In this document: positions 24,912-34,265 of the stretch, in pieces
How the letters are laid out: each line of letters opens with the position of its first letter
Numbering within the stretch: position 1 is the stretch's first letter
DNA from: an uncultured Peptostreptococcaceae bacterium
GTDB lineage: Bacteria; Bacillota; Clostridia; Tissierellales; Peptoniphilaceae
Direction: 5' to 3'
Length of the DNA stretch: 64,000 bases
Assembly (NCBI GenBank): GCA_947283485.1
Contig: CAMYOU010000002.1
Coordinates: forward strand, 107,354-171,353
Position numbers and translations under genes: made by a program
The notes under the pieces: model-generated
Told to the model about the DNA's origin: nothing
The model's input: the letters and a program-made list of their open reading frames with translations, nothing else
Database searches by the model: none

Positions 24912-27020
24912 CTACGCCTCCTCAAAAAGTTCTTTCACTTTTTGATTGACCAATTCCTCGAGTGCCAAGAACTCTTTGGCAAGTTCTTCCGAGGGTCTCG
25001 GGGCTTCGTATTTGTAGAAGTATCTCGCAAAGGGGATCTCGGCGCCGGTCTTGATCTTCGGTGTTTTGAGCGTTTCATCTTCTTCGAAGAAGGCTTTGGC
25101 ATCGGGAATGTGCGGAAGGACTTCTCTTGCCATATAGGCATCGATCTCTTCTCGCACATTGACGATTTCCTTATCTTCCGTTGATCTGTCGTAAATGATA
25201 CGCCCTTTCTTATCTCTTTCGATTTCCGCTTCTTTATCCATGATGGATAAGCCGTCAAGGATTCTGTTAAACACTGTTTTCGGCAGAGAAATTGCATTGA
25301 AAAGGTCTGCAAGGACCGGTTCGAACTCGGCTTTTGCCATGTATTTTTTGTCAGAAATATTCCCTCTGAGGATGTCGAAGATCTTTTCATACTCTTCTTT
25401 GTTGGCTTCGTATTTCTTGAGATTCGTCTTCTCGTTCTTTTTTAGTTTCTCTCCGAGTTCTTCTTTTTCCAGGAGTTCGGCGTGTTTCGTCGGATCGTAG
25501 AATGTGTTGAGCGCTCCGGAGGTTTTGAGATTTTCGATTCTTTCTTCATCGATGGCGAAGGACCTTTGCATGGGTTGCATCACGGTGTATTCTCGGTAAA
25601 TGAATTCTTCGTTGGGGTAAATCTGACAGAGTTCATTCTCTTGGAAATTGGCATAGAGCTCCGTGATCCTCTTGCGGTCTTCGCCCGTGAATTCTCTTCT
25701 CTTATTGCCGAGTGATTTTCTCAAGGGGTGGTAAATCTCCGTCGCATCGATAAGTTGGATCTTGCCTTTTCTTTCCGTTCTTTTGTTCTTCGATAAGATC
25801 CAAATATACGTTGCGATGCCGGTGTTGTAGAAGAGGTCGGTCGGCATCGCGATGATGGCTTCGATCAGGTCGTTTTCTAAGAGCCATCTTCGAATTTGGC
25901 TCTCTCCGGATGCCGTCCCGCCGTTAAAGAGCGGAGAGCCGTTGGTGATAATCGCGGCTCTACCGAGTTCGTCATCCATCTTATGGACGGCGGATTGCAT
26001 AAATAAAAGCTGTGCGTCTCCGCCTCCTGGGAGGCCTGCAGGCCATCTTGATTTTTCACCCTTTGCGTATTCTTTCATAATCGCATCCTCTTGTCCGCTC
26101 TTGGCATCGGAGCCTTTCCAAGGTGTGCCGAAAGGCGGATTTTCGAGTAGGAATCTCATCTTGGTATCTCGGAAGCAGTCTTCCTTCAAGGTGTCGGCAT
26201 GTCTGAAGTTCGTGGCATCTTGATCCTTGATGAGCATCTCCGCAAGGCCCACCGCGTAGGATTGGCCCATGAACTCTTGTCCGAATAATCTGACATCGGC
26301 GGTTGGATTTAATTGCATGATATGGCTATATGCAGTTGATAGCATCCCGCCGGTTCCGCAGGCTTGGTCCAGGATGGTGATGACTTTGCCTTCGTCGTAT
26401 ACATCGTCACAACCTTCGGCCGTTAAGATGGAGACCATGATCCGAATAATGTCTCTGCCTGTGTAAAACTGCCCGGCGTCTACGTTTTGGTAGAATCTGC
26501 CGATTAAGTTTTCAAAGATATAGCCCATCTTGATGGGGTCAAAATGCACTTCGGATAGGTCGATTTCGGCAAAAGCCTTGACTACATTGAATAGGCAATT
26601 GTCTTTATTCATCTTATCAATATGCTTGTCGATGTCCAATTCGTTTAAAATATCTCTTACATTGGAAGAGAAGCCTCCTAAATAGGCTTTGAAGTTCGAG
26701 GCGATATGATCGGGGTCATTGCAGAGTTCTTGAAGGGTAAATCGGGAGGTATTATAAAATTGTCTCCCGCTGATTCGATACATCGCCCTTACAGGGTAGG
26801 TCTTGTTTTTTTCGTATGTCTCGACGACCTTGTCCTTGGTGGACTCGAGGACGCATTCAAATCTTCTGATAATGGTCATGGGGATGATGACATCCCCGTA
26901 TTTATCGGGCATAAAGGAGCCGCGAAGTTTATTGGCAATGCCCCATATGAAGTTCGCCTCGGCGGTGATGTCTACAGGCGCATCTTCCCACATGTCTGTC
27001 GAAAATAAGTTTTCGCTCAT
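24912..27020 (-). CDS. hsdM: Type I DNA methyltransferase subunit (HsdM)
   Basis: 702 residues; N6-adenine methylase. SAM-binding motif I is ILDQACGTGGML, the catalytic motif IV is NPPFGTPW, and the HsdM signature GQFYTGRDIIRIMVSIL is present. N-terminal helical domain (ANFIWGIANKLRGSFMPDKYG). A long charged segment (KLKKNEKTNLKKYEANKEEYEKI) precedes the C-terminal tail that contacts HsdS. The ATG at 27020 is chosen for GAGGAGG 8 bp upstream; the open frame reaches 27065. First gene of hsdM-hsdS-hsdR-GST. Confidence 0.97.
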   Translation of the reverse strand: MSENLFSTDMWEDAPVDITAEANFIWGIANKLRGSFMPDKYGDVIIPMTIIRRFECVLESTKDKVVETYEKNKTYPVRAMYRISGRQFYNTSRFTLQELCNDPDHIASNFKAYLGGFSSNVRDILNELDIDKHIDKMNKDNCLFNVVKAFAEIDLSEVHFDPIKMGYIFENLIGRFYQNVDAGQFYTGRDIIRIMVSILTAEGCDDVYDEGKVITILDQACGTGGMLSTAYSHIMQLNPTADVRLFGQEFMGQSYAVGLAEMLIKDQDATNFRHADTLKEDCFRDTKMRFLLENPPFGTPWKGSDAKSGQEDAIMKEYAKGEKSRWPAGLPGGGDAQLLFMQSAVHKMDDELGRAAIITNGSPLFNGGTASGESQIRRWLLENDLIEAIIAMPTDLFYNTGIATYIWILSKNKRTERKGKIQLIDATEIYHPLRKSLGNKRREFTGEDRKRITELYANFQENELCQIYPNEEFIYREYTVMQPMQRSFAIDEERIENLKTSGALNTFYDPTKHAELLEKEELGEKLKKNEKTNLKKYEANKEEYEKIFDILRGNISDKKYMAKAEFEPVLADLFNAISLPKTVFNRILDGLSIMDKEAEIERDKKGRIIYDRSTEDKEIVNVREEIDAYMAREVLPHIPDAKAFFEEDETLKTPKIKTGAEIPFARYFYKYEAPRPSEELAKEFLALEELVNQKVKELFEEA

Positions 27021-27150
27021 TGATGGTTCCTCCTCGATGATTTTCTTCCCTGATTCGAGTTCCAATTCGTTCCAAATTCAATATTTATTGTTTTTGAGAA
27101 CGATGTGTATTTCCCCTTCGCATCTTTTTCATGCATGTCGGATATCTTCC

Positions 27151-27175
27151 TATCCATCATGATATCATGGATGGA
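27151..27175. promoter_or_regulatory. Palindrome upstream of hsdM
   Basis: CATGATATCATG (27158-27169) is a perfect 12-bp palindrome, extended imperfectly by TCCAT/ATGGA on the flanks; a second short inverted repeat (GGATA TCTTCC TATCC) lies just to its left at about 27140-27155. It sits about 140 bp upstream of hsdM in the only non-coding stretch there. Could be an operator controlling the restriction system; no regulator gene is adjacent. Confidence 0.35.
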
Positions 27176-27223
27176 ACAGAAAAACATGCAATCAATGCTT
27201 TTCAATCAAATCGATGTAGACTC

Positions 27224-27254
27224 AAAAAAAGAATCCCGTTATGGGATTCTTTTT
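27224..27254 (-). terminator. Terminator after polysaccharide deacetylase gene
   Basis: Minus strand AAAAAGAATCCC ATAAC GGGATTCTTTTTTT, 16 bp after the stop codon. Confidence 0.92.
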
Positions 27255-27269
27255 CTATGCAAACTGTTT

Positions 27270-28235
27270 TTATTCGAGCACGCCGAAATGCGTATAACCG
27301 AGAGATTTGAGTAGGCTTACGATTCTTGGCAAAGCTTCGCGCGTGAGGATTTTCCCTTCCGCGTCGTGCATGAGCACCACGAGTGCGTCGGGGTCGCCGG
27401 CATTGTGGATCGTCATTTCGAGGAAATTGACCATGCCGTCGAGATCCGTTGGGCGGATCCCCTCGGGTTCCGCATCGCCGACAAGACTGTTCCAATCCAT
27501 CCAAGTGTATCCGCGCTCGAGGAGTTTCGCGTCCGCGTCTTCGAGCGCATTCCAGGACATGTGTCCGCCGGGATAGCGAAAGGCTCCGGTCTTAAAATCA
27601 TTGCCGAAGACGGTCGAGATCGCTTTTTCGCAGAGCGTCGTCTCTTCCATGATCCGTGCGGCATCGCCGTAGCGTCCGGGATAGAGGAGATCGTAATTGT
27701 GCGTGTAACTGTGGAAGGCGATGGAATGTCCTTCGTGAATCTCGCGGCGCAAGACTTCGCTTGTCTCCTCGTTGATATTTCCGCCTACGACAAAAAACGT
27801 GCCCGGTACGCCGAGTTCCTTGAGCGTATCCATCACGAGCGGTGTGTTGGAGAGATTGGGACCGTCGTCAAAAGTCAAAAAGGCGATTTTTTTGCCGTCG
27901 GGTGTTCCCTGTGCCATCCATTTCGCGACTTCGGCAGTCGGATAAGCATACGCGTTCGCTTTTTGATTGTGATTCTTCCCGGGAACAAGTTCGATCTCGG
28001 CTTTTTTGCGTGCCTCTTCCTCTTCCATCAAACGTTTTTTGATTTCTTCGTCGCGTGCGATGTCGCGTTTGGATTTCGGCACGAATCCATCCTCCTGCGC
28101 TTTGCGAATGGTTGCGATCTGTGCGCGATTGTAGAGGCAAACGCCTCCGATCGAGACAATAGCGGAGAGAAGAAGAATGATTAAGAGAACGGTGTATGTC
28201 TTGGACGTCTTCGTCCGCTCGACATCATGCTTCAC
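27270..28235 (-). CDS. Membrane-anchored polysaccharide deacetylase (NodB domain)
   Basis: 321 residues. Residues about 15-35 form one transmembrane helix; then a charged stalk rich in Glu/Lys/Arg (RDEEIKKRLMEEEEARKKAE); then the extracellular NodB domain from about residue 95. Catalytic motifs: TFDDGP (121-126), HSYTH (His175, His179, metal ligands), RYPGG, and VLMHDAEG near the end. Probably de-N-acetylates peptidoglycan or a related cell-wall glycan. The start is GTG at 28235; it overlaps the GNAT gene by 11 bp, and no in-frame ATG is near. Confidence 0.93.
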   Translation of the reverse strand: MKHDVERTKTSKTYTVLLIILLLSAIVSIGGVCLYNRAQIATIRKAQEDGFVPKSKRDIARDEEIKKRLMEEEEARKKAEIELVPGKNHNQKANAYAYPTAEVAKWMAQGTPDGKKIAFLTFDDGPNLSNTPLVMDTLKELGVPGTFFVVGGNINEETSEVLRREIHEGHSIAFHSYTHNYDLLYPGRYGDAARIMEETTLCEKAISTVFGNDFKTGAFRYPGGHMSWNALEDADAKLLERGYTWMDWNSLVGDAEPEGIRPTDLDGMVNFLEMTIHNAGDPDALVVLMHDAEGKILTREALPRIVSLLKSLGYTHFGVLE

Positions 28236-29361
28236 GGCTCTGCCCTAGTTTCTTAATGTAGATGCGCCAAGTACGATACGGTTCGATGCCGACGGCGCGA
28301 ATGTCCGTGAGCATGGGGGTATTGTATTCCCAAATGGTCGAACCTTCCATGGAGCGATAGCCTTTGCGCATGGCGGTGATATAGGTGCGCAGATACATCG
28401 CCGCAGTGACGCCTTTTTTCTGATATTCCGGCGTGACAAAGAGTACGAAAAGACGCGCACGATCGATCTTTTTCTTATAATAGAGGAATTTTATGAGTTC
28501 GATGGGTCCCATTTTTCCGTACATTTTTTTGAGAACCTGATTGTAGTCGGGCATCGTAATATTGAATCCGATCGGATTGCGATCGAGATCGCGTGCAATG
28601 TAGATGAGTTCCGGATCGCAGAGCGGTGCGATGGATTTCTTGATGGATTCGAGTTCTTCCTCGCCCGGCGGGATGATGTCCGCCCATTCCTCGGGTAATG
28701 CCTTGTCCATGATCGCCTTGATGTCTTCCATATCCTCGTCGAGATGGTCGAGACGAATATTCTCGATCGTAAATCCATAACGTTCCATGGCAATCGGCAC
28801 GAGTTTTTGATAGCGAAGGATGTTGACATCCTCCATCCGACTTTGAAAACCGTAGACGTCAAAATACTTGCCATAGCCCGCCGCGAGCGCAAGGTCGTTA
28901 TAGTAGGGCGGATTGTAGACGTTCATGACATAGGTCGGATCTTCGAAGTTCTCGTAGAGAAATCCGCGATTGTCGTCTCCTCCCGGGAGCGCCAAGGGAC
29001 CTTTCATTGTATCGGCACCGTGACGCAATGCCCATTCTTCCGCAAAACGGAGTAGCAAGGTCGCGGCTTCCTTGTCGTCTTCACACTCAAATTCGCTGAA
29101 ATACGATTCGTGATATCCCTTTGCTTCGTTGAGTTCCTCGTTGACGCCGACGATGAGACGTCCGACGAGTCTCCCGTCCTTAAAGACGCCGAGTTTGGCA
29201 TGCGGTCCGACGTCCGTCACCGCAGACGATACGCCCGTAATATACTTGCGATACTCTTTCTTGAGCGGCGGTACCCAAGGACAATCCTTGTCGTAAATCG
29301 TATATGGAAAATCAATAAAAAGTCCCAATTCCTGATCGCTTAATTCGCGAACTGAATACAT
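28225..29361 (-). CDS. GNAT-fold acyltransferase family protein
   Basis: 378 residues. The C-terminal part has a GNAT-like acyl-CoA site (VLFVTPEYQKKGVTAAMYL) and ends STIWEYNTPMLTDIRAVG, pattern of a bacterial group of unknown substrate; the N-terminal part (VRELSDQELGLFIDFPYTIY and WVPPLKKEYRKY) is also typical of that group. It has its own promoter and runs into the polysaccharide deacetylase gene, so the pair may act on the same cell-envelope material (inference only). Confidence 0.75.
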   Translation of the reverse strand: MYSVRELSDQELGLFIDFPYTIYDKDCPWVPPLKKEYRKYITGVSSAVTDVGPHAKLGVFKDGRLVGRLIVGVNEELNEAKGYHESYFSEFECEDDKEAATLLLRFAEEWALRHGADTMKGPLALPGGDDNRGFLYENFEDPTYVMNVYNPPYYNDLALAAGYGKYFDVYGFQSRMEDVNILRYQKLVPIAMERYGFTIENIRLDHLDEDMEDIKAIMDKALPEEWADIIPPGEEELESIKKSIAPLCDPELIYIARDLDRNPIGFNITMPDYNQVLKKMYGKMGPIELIKFLYYKKKIDRARLFVLFVTPEYQKKGVTAAMYLRTYITAMRKGYRSMEGSTIWEYNTPMLTDIRAVGIEPYRTWRIYIKKLGQSREA

Positions 29362-29402
29362 ATCTTTCTGTGTCCTCCTTTCACAAAATCGTGTTCATTG
29401 TT

Positions 29403-29431
29403 ATTGTACAAAACTATCGTTTATCCATCAA
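29403..29431 (-). promoter_or_regulatory. sigma-A promoter of GNAT-deacetylase operon
   Basis: Minus strand TTGATG (29431-29426), 17-bp spacer, TACAAT (29408-29403). The -35 box overlaps the TGA stop (29430-29428) of the U32 gene. Confidence 0.75.
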
Positions 29432-30642
29432 GACCGCGAAGGACGACGTAAGAACCAACCCGTCTCCACGGCATTCGGTGCGAGCATCGTGAGTTCTTCT
29501 TTGGGATGCGGTGCGCGTTCTGTGGGTCCGTCCGCGTTTGCGAGATCCTCGACGACAAAAGAGACCGTCTCTTTCCCCGGTCCGAACGCTTCGATCTCCT
29601 CCCCGACGGCAAACGGAGAGCGTTGTTCCACGACAATGCGATCGCCCTCACGCTTGAGTACGCGACCGATGAAGTCGTAGTCGCGAATATATCCCGAAGA
29701 GGCGTAGGACTGCGCGTCTTCGTCCGGTTTCGCGTGATAAAATCCGTCCGTAAAATCCCTGTAGCTTGCTTTTTTGATTTCGGCGATGAGTTCGGATTTG
29801 GTTTTGTCATCGAACGTACCCGAAGAGATGGCATCGAGCGCGAGTCTATAGGCGCGCGTCACGGTCGCAACATAATAGGCGGTCTTCACACGTCCTTCGA
29901 TTTTGAGACTGTCGATCCCCGCATCGACGACTTCGTCGAGAAACGGCAGCGTCATGAGATCCTTAGAGTTTAAGATATAAGTGCCGCGCTCGTCCTCTTC
30001 GATCGGAAAATACTCTCCGGGACGTTTCTCCTCCACAAGCGCATAATTCCAACGGCACGCGTGTGCGCAATCTCCGCGATTCGCGTCGCGATGCGCCATA
30101 TAGTTCGAGAGGAGGCATCGTCCGGAATACGAGATACACATCGCTCCATGCCCGAATGCCTCGAGTTCGAGTTCGCGCGGAATTTTCTTGCGGATCGCAC
30201 GGATCTCTTCGAGCCCGACTTCGCGTGCAAGGACGATGCGCTTGACGCCGAGATCGTGCCAGAAGAGGATCGTCTCACTGTTCGTGGCACTTGCCTGCGT
30301 CGAGATGTGAATCGGAAGCTTCGGGGCAATCATGCGCGCACGGCGAAAAACGCCTTCGTCCGAAATGATCGCGCCGTCGACGCCGAGTTTCTCGAGGAGC
30401 ATGAGATAGTCGTCGAGACCCGTGAGATCCTCCTCGTGCGGTTTGATATTCACAGTGATGTGAATTTCTTTTCCGCGTTCATGCGTCTTTTTCACCGCCC
30501 GGGTGAGTTCCTCCGTGCCGAAATTTTTGGATGCGGTGCGAAGTCCGAAGCGGTCGCCCGCAAGATAGATCGCATCTGCGCCAAAATCCAGTGCCGTCTC
30601 GAGTTTTTCCATATCGCCTGCCGGCGCCAAGAGTTCCATCAT
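29428..30642 (-). CDS. Peptidase U32 family protein (tRNA wobble-uridine hydroxylation, TrhP/YrrO-like)
   Basis: About 404 residues. Begins MELLAPAGDMEKLETALDFGADAIYLAG, the U32 hallmark; the Cys cluster AMCISYSGRCLLSNY ... RGDCAHACRWNY is present, which in this family supports an Fe-S cluster. U32 proteins TrhP (YegQ, YrrN/YrrO) hydroxylate U34 of certain tRNAs to ho5U. The neighbour is a TrmR-type methyltransferase that would convert ho5U to mo5U, as in the B. subtilis yrrMNO group, which makes this role likely. Start: ATG at 30642 or 30639 (AAAGGAG upstream), overlapping the trmR stop. Confidence 0.87.
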   Translation of the reverse strand: MMELLAPAGDMEKLETALDFGADAIYLAGDRFGLRTASKNFGTEELTRAVKKTHERGKEIHITVNIKPHEEDLTGLDDYLMLLEKLGVDGAIISDEGVFRRARMIAPKLPIHISTQASATNSETILFWHDLGVKRIVLAREVGLEEIRAIRKKIPRELELEAFGHGAMCISYSGRCLLSNYMAHRDANRGDCAHACRWNYALVEEKRPGEYFPIEEDERGTYILNSKDLMTLPFLDEVVDAGIDSLKIEGRVKTAYYVATVTRAYRLALDAISSGTFDDKTKSELIAEIKKASYRDFTDGFYHAKPDEDAQSYASSGYIRDYDFIGRVLKREGDRIVVEQRSPFAVGEEIEAFGPGKETVSFVVEDLANADGPTERAPHPKEELTMLAPNAVETGWFLRRPSRS

Positions 30643-31289
30643 TCGTTCTCCTTTCGACATAAAAGCATTCCGTCTCCGACGGGTACGAGGCTCACGGTAT
30701 AGTCTTCACGCGCATGCGCCTCCTCGAGAAAAGTGCGTAATCTTTTGATGATCGTCACACTTCTCCTCTCATAGAGCGCGTCGTCCGCAATCATGCCGCG
30801 ATAGAGAACATTGTCGAAGACGATGACGCCGCCGGGTTTCACTCTCCGATCCGCGAGGAAGAAAAAATTGTGATTCTGTGCTTTTGCCCCGTCGACAAAG
30901 ATGAGATCAAAGTCCATTTCCATCTCGGGCACGATGTCGAGTGCATCGCCGAGGATCGGATGAAAGCCCGTGTATTCCGTGCGTCCGAAATATTTCTTCG
31001 CACGCTCGTGGAGAAAGTAGTCGCGTTCGATCGTATAGATCTCCGTGTTTCCTTTCATGGCGCGCATCATCGTGATCGCACTCGTGCCGATTGCCGTCCC
31101 GATCTCGAGGATTCTCCGTGGTGCGAGTACGGATACCAAGAAATGAAGAAACCGCGCCGACTCGGGTTCGATAATCGGAACGCGGTTTTCCTTTGCATCT
31201 TTTCTCATTTCCGCCATCAGTGCGTCTTCCGGCGGATAGAACGCGCGCAGATACGCCTCTACTTCAGGCGAAACAATATGCCTTTCCAT
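30639..31289 (-). CDS. trmR: O-methyltransferase, tRNA 5-hydroxyuridine methyltransferase type (TrmR)
   Basis: 216 residues. SAM-binding motif ILEIGTAIGTSAITMMRAM, the acidic FDLIFVDGAKAQNH motif and the metal/substrate segment PGGVIVFDNVLYRG typify caffeoyl-CoA-type O-methyltransferases, including B. subtilis TrmR (YrrM). Placement directly before a U32 gene supports tRNA U34 methoxylation. The ATG at 31289 overlaps the queT stop (TGATG); a GTG at 31316 would give nine more residues. Confidence 0.87.
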   Translation of the reverse strand: MERHIVSPEVEAYLRAFYPPEDALMAEMRKDAKENRVPIIEPESARFLHFLVSVLAPRRILEIGTAIGTSAITMMRAMKGNTEIYTIERDYFLHERAKKYFGRTEYTGFHPILGDALDIVPEMEMDFDLIFVDGAKAQNHNFFFLADRRVKPGGVIVFDNVLYRGMIADDALYERRSVTIIKRLRTFLEEAHAREDYTVSLVPVGDGMLLCRKENE

Positions 31290-31768
31290 CAGGCTTTCTT
31301 CGTCGCTTTCTTCCACGCGGGAAAGACAATGCTGCCGAAGATCAGCACGCTTAGAAATTCACCGCCCGTAATGGAAAGCACAAGCGGCAGATACGGGACG
31401 TTGAGCATCGGGGAAAGATATGCCGGCACGAGCAAACCGTTTAATAAAATAGGCGGGATCATGCCGATCCATCTCGACTTGGATTTGCTCGTAAGATATG
31501 CCGCGACCAGCGTGATGAGACTGCCGCAGACGATGTCGATGACGCCGTATCCCGAGACCATCGAGAGAATCAAATTAGCGATGAGGCAACCTGCAAAGAG
31601 ACCCGGCACTGCCGCCGCCTCGAGGACGGGTAAGATCGTCATGCCTTCCGCAATACGCAATTGTACGGGTCCGTACGCAAGCTCACCCATGGGGATCTGA
31701 ATGAGCACGAGGACGACATAGATCGCCGCCACAACCGCTGCGCGAGTCAGGTATCTTGTATCCTTCAC
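31289..31768 (-). CDS. queT: QueT-family queuosine precursor transporter
   Basis: 159 residues, about five hydrophobic segments, with the family pattern YGPVQLRIAEGMTILPVLEAAAVPGLFAGC. Probable substrate-binding (S) component of an ECF transporter that takes up queuosine precursors. GTG start at 31768 overlapping the ylbF stop. I see no preQ1 riboswitch; it is embedded in a long operon. Salvage of queuosine precursors makes a purely queuosine-related job for the QueD homologue at 15876 less necessary. Confidence 0.85.
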   Translation of the reverse strand: MKDTRYLTRAAVVAAIYVVLVLIQIPMGELAYGPVQLRIAEGMTILPVLEAAAVPGLFAGCLIANLILSMVSGYGVIDIVCGSLITLVAAYLTSKSKSRWIGMIPPILLNGLLVPAYLSPMLNVPYLPLVLSITGGEFLSVLIFGSIVFPAWKKATKKA

Positions 31769-32097
31769 GCTTTGACCTCCACGGCGTCACTGATAATCTT
31801 ATTGATGTCGGTGAAGATCTGCGAAAACGTCATTTCCGCCTTGAGATACTCTCCAAGGACGGAATTTGCCATGAGGATGCCCTCGAGATTTTTGAGTTCC
31901 TCAAGTTTCGCCTCATCGAATTTACCTGTTTTCATGCGATCGAGTTGCAATTCCATGACTTTGGTCTGATAGTCCTCGAGCATCTTGGTGTGCTCTTCGT
32001 TTTTTAATACCTCGAGACGTTTGTCGCGGTATTTCTGAAAAGCTTCACTTTCTTTCAAAGCTTGCGCAAGTTCATGCGCGAGATCATATGGGTTCAT
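31765..32097 (-). CDS. YlbF/YmcA family protein
   Basis: 110 residues, mostly helical (NPYDLAHELAQALKESEAFQKY ... LEDYQTKVMELQLDRMKTGK). In B. subtilis YlbF and YmcA form a complex with YaaT that affects RNase Y and mRNA maturation. Here it lies 12 bp after the RNase J gene, which fits a role in RNA processing. Confidence 0.85.
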   Translation of the reverse strand: MNPYDLAHELAQALKESEAFQKYRDKRLEVLKNEEHTKMLEDYQTKVMELQLDRMKTGKFDEAKLEELKNLEGILMANSVLGEYLKAEMTFSQIFTDINKIISDAVEVKA

Positions 32098-32109
32098 GTT
32101 TTTTTCTCC

Positions 32110-33783
32110 TTATGCATCGATGATGATCGGAATGATCATCGGATCTCTCTTCGTCGTGCGACTGATATAGCGTCTTAAGGAAGTACGTACTTCCGTCTTG
32201 ATGCTCGACCAGTCAAAAATTCTCTTTTCTTGACAACGCTCAAGCACTTTCTTGAGTTCTTTTTTCGCGCCGTCCATGAGATCTTCGGATTCCTTGACAT
32301 AGACAAAGCCGCGACTTATGAGATCCACGTCGGTATTGATATAGCGCGCCGACCGATCGACCGTGACCATCGCGATGATCATGCCGTCCTCCGAAAGGAT
32401 GCGACGATCGCGAAGAACCACTTCGCCGACATCGCCGATGCCGAGTCCGTCGACCATGACCGCACCCGCGGTGACCGTCTTCTCACAGACAATACCGTTC
32501 GGCGTGAGTTCAATCACGTCGCCGTTGTGTCCGATAAAGATGTGATCGGGTTTCATGCCCATCGAAATCGCAAGATCACGATGGATCGTAAGATGTCTAT
32601 ATTCGCCGTGCACCGGGAGGAAATATTTCGGCTTTAAGAGGGTGTGGATGAGTTTCGACTCCTCTTGGCAGGCGTGTCCCGAAACGTGAATGTCCGCAAG
32701 CGAAGAATAGATGACCTCCACGCCGCGTTCCATGAGATTGTTGATGATATTGTAGACACTCACTTCATTCCCCGGAATCGGATTTGCCGAGAGGATGACG
32801 AGATCGGTCGGATCGAGTTGGACTTTTCTGTGCTGTCCGTTTGCCATACGCGTAAGCGCACTCAAAGGCTCGCCCTGACTTCCGGTCGTTAAGAGCACGA
32901 TCTGATTGGGACGGAAGTTTCCGATGTCCTCAATGTCAATGAGTGTCGTCTTTCGCATCTTGAGATAGCCGAGTTCCATCGCTACGGTGACCGTATTGAT
33001 CATCGAACGCCCCGAGAGCGCGACTTTTCTGTGATAATGTTCCGCCGCCGTGATGATCTGTTGAATGCGGTGAACATTGGATGCGAAGGTCGCGACGATG
33101 ATGCGGGCTTTGGCACGCGCAAAGAGATTCTTAAAGGTCTCTCCCACCGTGCGTTCGCTCATCGTATAGCCGGGTCTCTCGATATTGGTGGAGTCCGCCA
33201 TGAGGGCAAGCACGCCCTCTTTGGAAAGCTCCGAGAGTCTTGCAAAGTCGATGACTTGACCGTCGATCGGCGTGTAGTCAACCTTATAGTCCCCCGTGAA
33301 GAAAACATTGCCCTTGGGGGTCGCGACATTGATCATGCAGGAATCCGGAATCGAGTGCGACGAACGGATAAATTCCACCATGAGATTGCCGGCACGGATC
33401 CTGTCTCCTGCGTGTACGACATGGAGATGTTCGCGTGAGATGCGATGCTCCTGTAATTTCTTTTCGAGTAAGCCGATGGTAAGAGGCGTACCGTAGACGG
33501 GGACGCTGATTTTTTTCAAAAAATAGGCAATTCCCCCGATGTGATCTTCGTGTCCGTGCGTGACAAAAATGCCGCGGATACGGGAGCGGTTCTCCTCAAG
33601 ATACGTAAAATCGGGAATGACGATATCGATTCCGAGCATCTCATCATCCGGGAACGTAAGTCCGCAGTCGATGACGACGATGTCGTTCTTGTATTCCACA
33701 ACGGTAATGTTCTTCCCGATTTCCCGCACGCCTCCGAGCGGAATGATCTTCACATTATCGTGTGATGTTTTTTTTCTTGCCAT
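32110..33783 (-). CDS. rnj: Ribonuclease J
   Basis: 557 residues, family-typical. Beta-lactamase/beta-CASP nuclease with 5'-3' exo- and endonuclease activity in mRNA decay and rRNA maturation. Zinc motif THGHEDHIGG, FTGDYKVD, DSTNIERPGYT, the beta-CASP motif TTGSQGEPLSALTRMANG, SGHACQEE and PVHGEYRHL are all present, then the C-terminal domain. ATG at 33783 with a modest GGAAG site. Confidence 0.97.
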   Translation of the reverse strand: MARKKTSHDNVKIIPLGGVREIGKNITVVEYKNDIVVIDCGLTFPDDEMLGIDIVIPDFTYLEENRSRIRGIFVTHGHEDHIGGIAYFLKKISVPVYGTPLTIGLLEKKLQEHRISREHLHVVHAGDRIRAGNLMVEFIRSSHSIPDSCMINVATPKGNVFFTGDYKVDYTPIDGQVIDFARLSELSKEGVLALMADSTNIERPGYTMSERTVGETFKNLFARAKARIIVATFASNVHRIQQIITAAEHYHRKVALSGRSMINTVTVAMELGYLKMRKTTLIDIEDIGNFRPNQIVLLTTGSQGEPLSALTRMANGQHRKVQLDPTDLVILSANPIPGNEVSVYNIINNLMERGVEVIYSSLADIHVSGHACQEESKLIHTLLKPKYFLPVHGEYRHLTIHRDLAISMGMKPDHIFIGHNGDVIELTPNGIVCEKTVTAGAVMVDGLGIGDVGEVVLRDRRILSEDGMIIAMVTVDRSARYINTDVDLISRGFVYVKESEDLMDGAKKELKKVLERCQEKRIFDWSSIKTEVRTSLRRYISRTTKRDPMIIPIIIDA

Positions 33784-33821
33784 AAATTTCTTCCGTATAT
33801 TCTCCTTCTATTGTTCATTCT

Positions 33822-34265
33822 TTATTCTTTCGCATGGTCGCGACACGACGAGCAAAGACCGTAGAATTTTACATCGTGATCGGTCACCTGAAAACCGTAT
33901 TGTCTGTCGATGATGCCTTCGAGTTCGTCGAGAAAATCTCCCCTGACCTCGATGATTTTATTGCACGCGCGGCAGATGAGATGGTGGTGTTGATGCGCTT
34001 GCAAATGCCTCTCGTCGACGAGCTCATAGCGATAGCTCTTGCCGTCCAAGTCGAGTTTGTAAGCAAGTCCCACATCCACGAGCATTCCGAGTGTCCGATA
34101 GACGGTCGCCACACCGACGTCCTTGTCGCTCTTCGCGAGTCGGTTCAAAATTTCGTCGGTGTTCATGTGCTCTTTGTCGCATTCCTGTAAGATTTCCAAT
34201 ACTTCTTTGCGTTGTCTTGTGATCTTATAACCTTTGTTCTTTAGGACCTCGAGATATCTATTCAT
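33822..34265 (-). CDS. Fur-family metalloregulator
   Basis: 147 residues. N-terminal winged helix (YKITRQRKEVLEILQE ... VGVATVYRTLGMLVDVGLAYKL), then the metal-binding dimerisation domain with HQHHHLICRACNKIIEV and the second structural zinc pair CSSCRDH. Whether it senses Fe, Zn or peroxide cannot be decided from sequence. Start ATG at 34265 overlaps the DUF1292 gene by 8 bp. Confidence 0.93.
   Translation of the reverse strand: MNRYLEVLKNKGYKITRQRKEVLEILQECDKEHMNTDEILNRLAKSDKDVGVATVYRTLGMLVDVGLAYKLDLDGKSYRYELVDERHLQAHQHHHLICRACNKIIEVRGDFLDELEGIIDRQYGFQVTDHDVKFYGLCSSCRDHAKE

Noticed and set aside
27017..27205. 62-codon minus-strand frame before hsdM
   Set aside because: Overlaps the hsdM ribosome binding site and start, has no ribosome binding site of its own and crosses the palindromic regulatory region.
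31290..31316. GTG start of trmR at 31316
   Set aside because: Possible, but the ATG at 31289 overlaps the queT stop like the other couplings in this operon and matches the expected N-terminus; kept only as an alternative.
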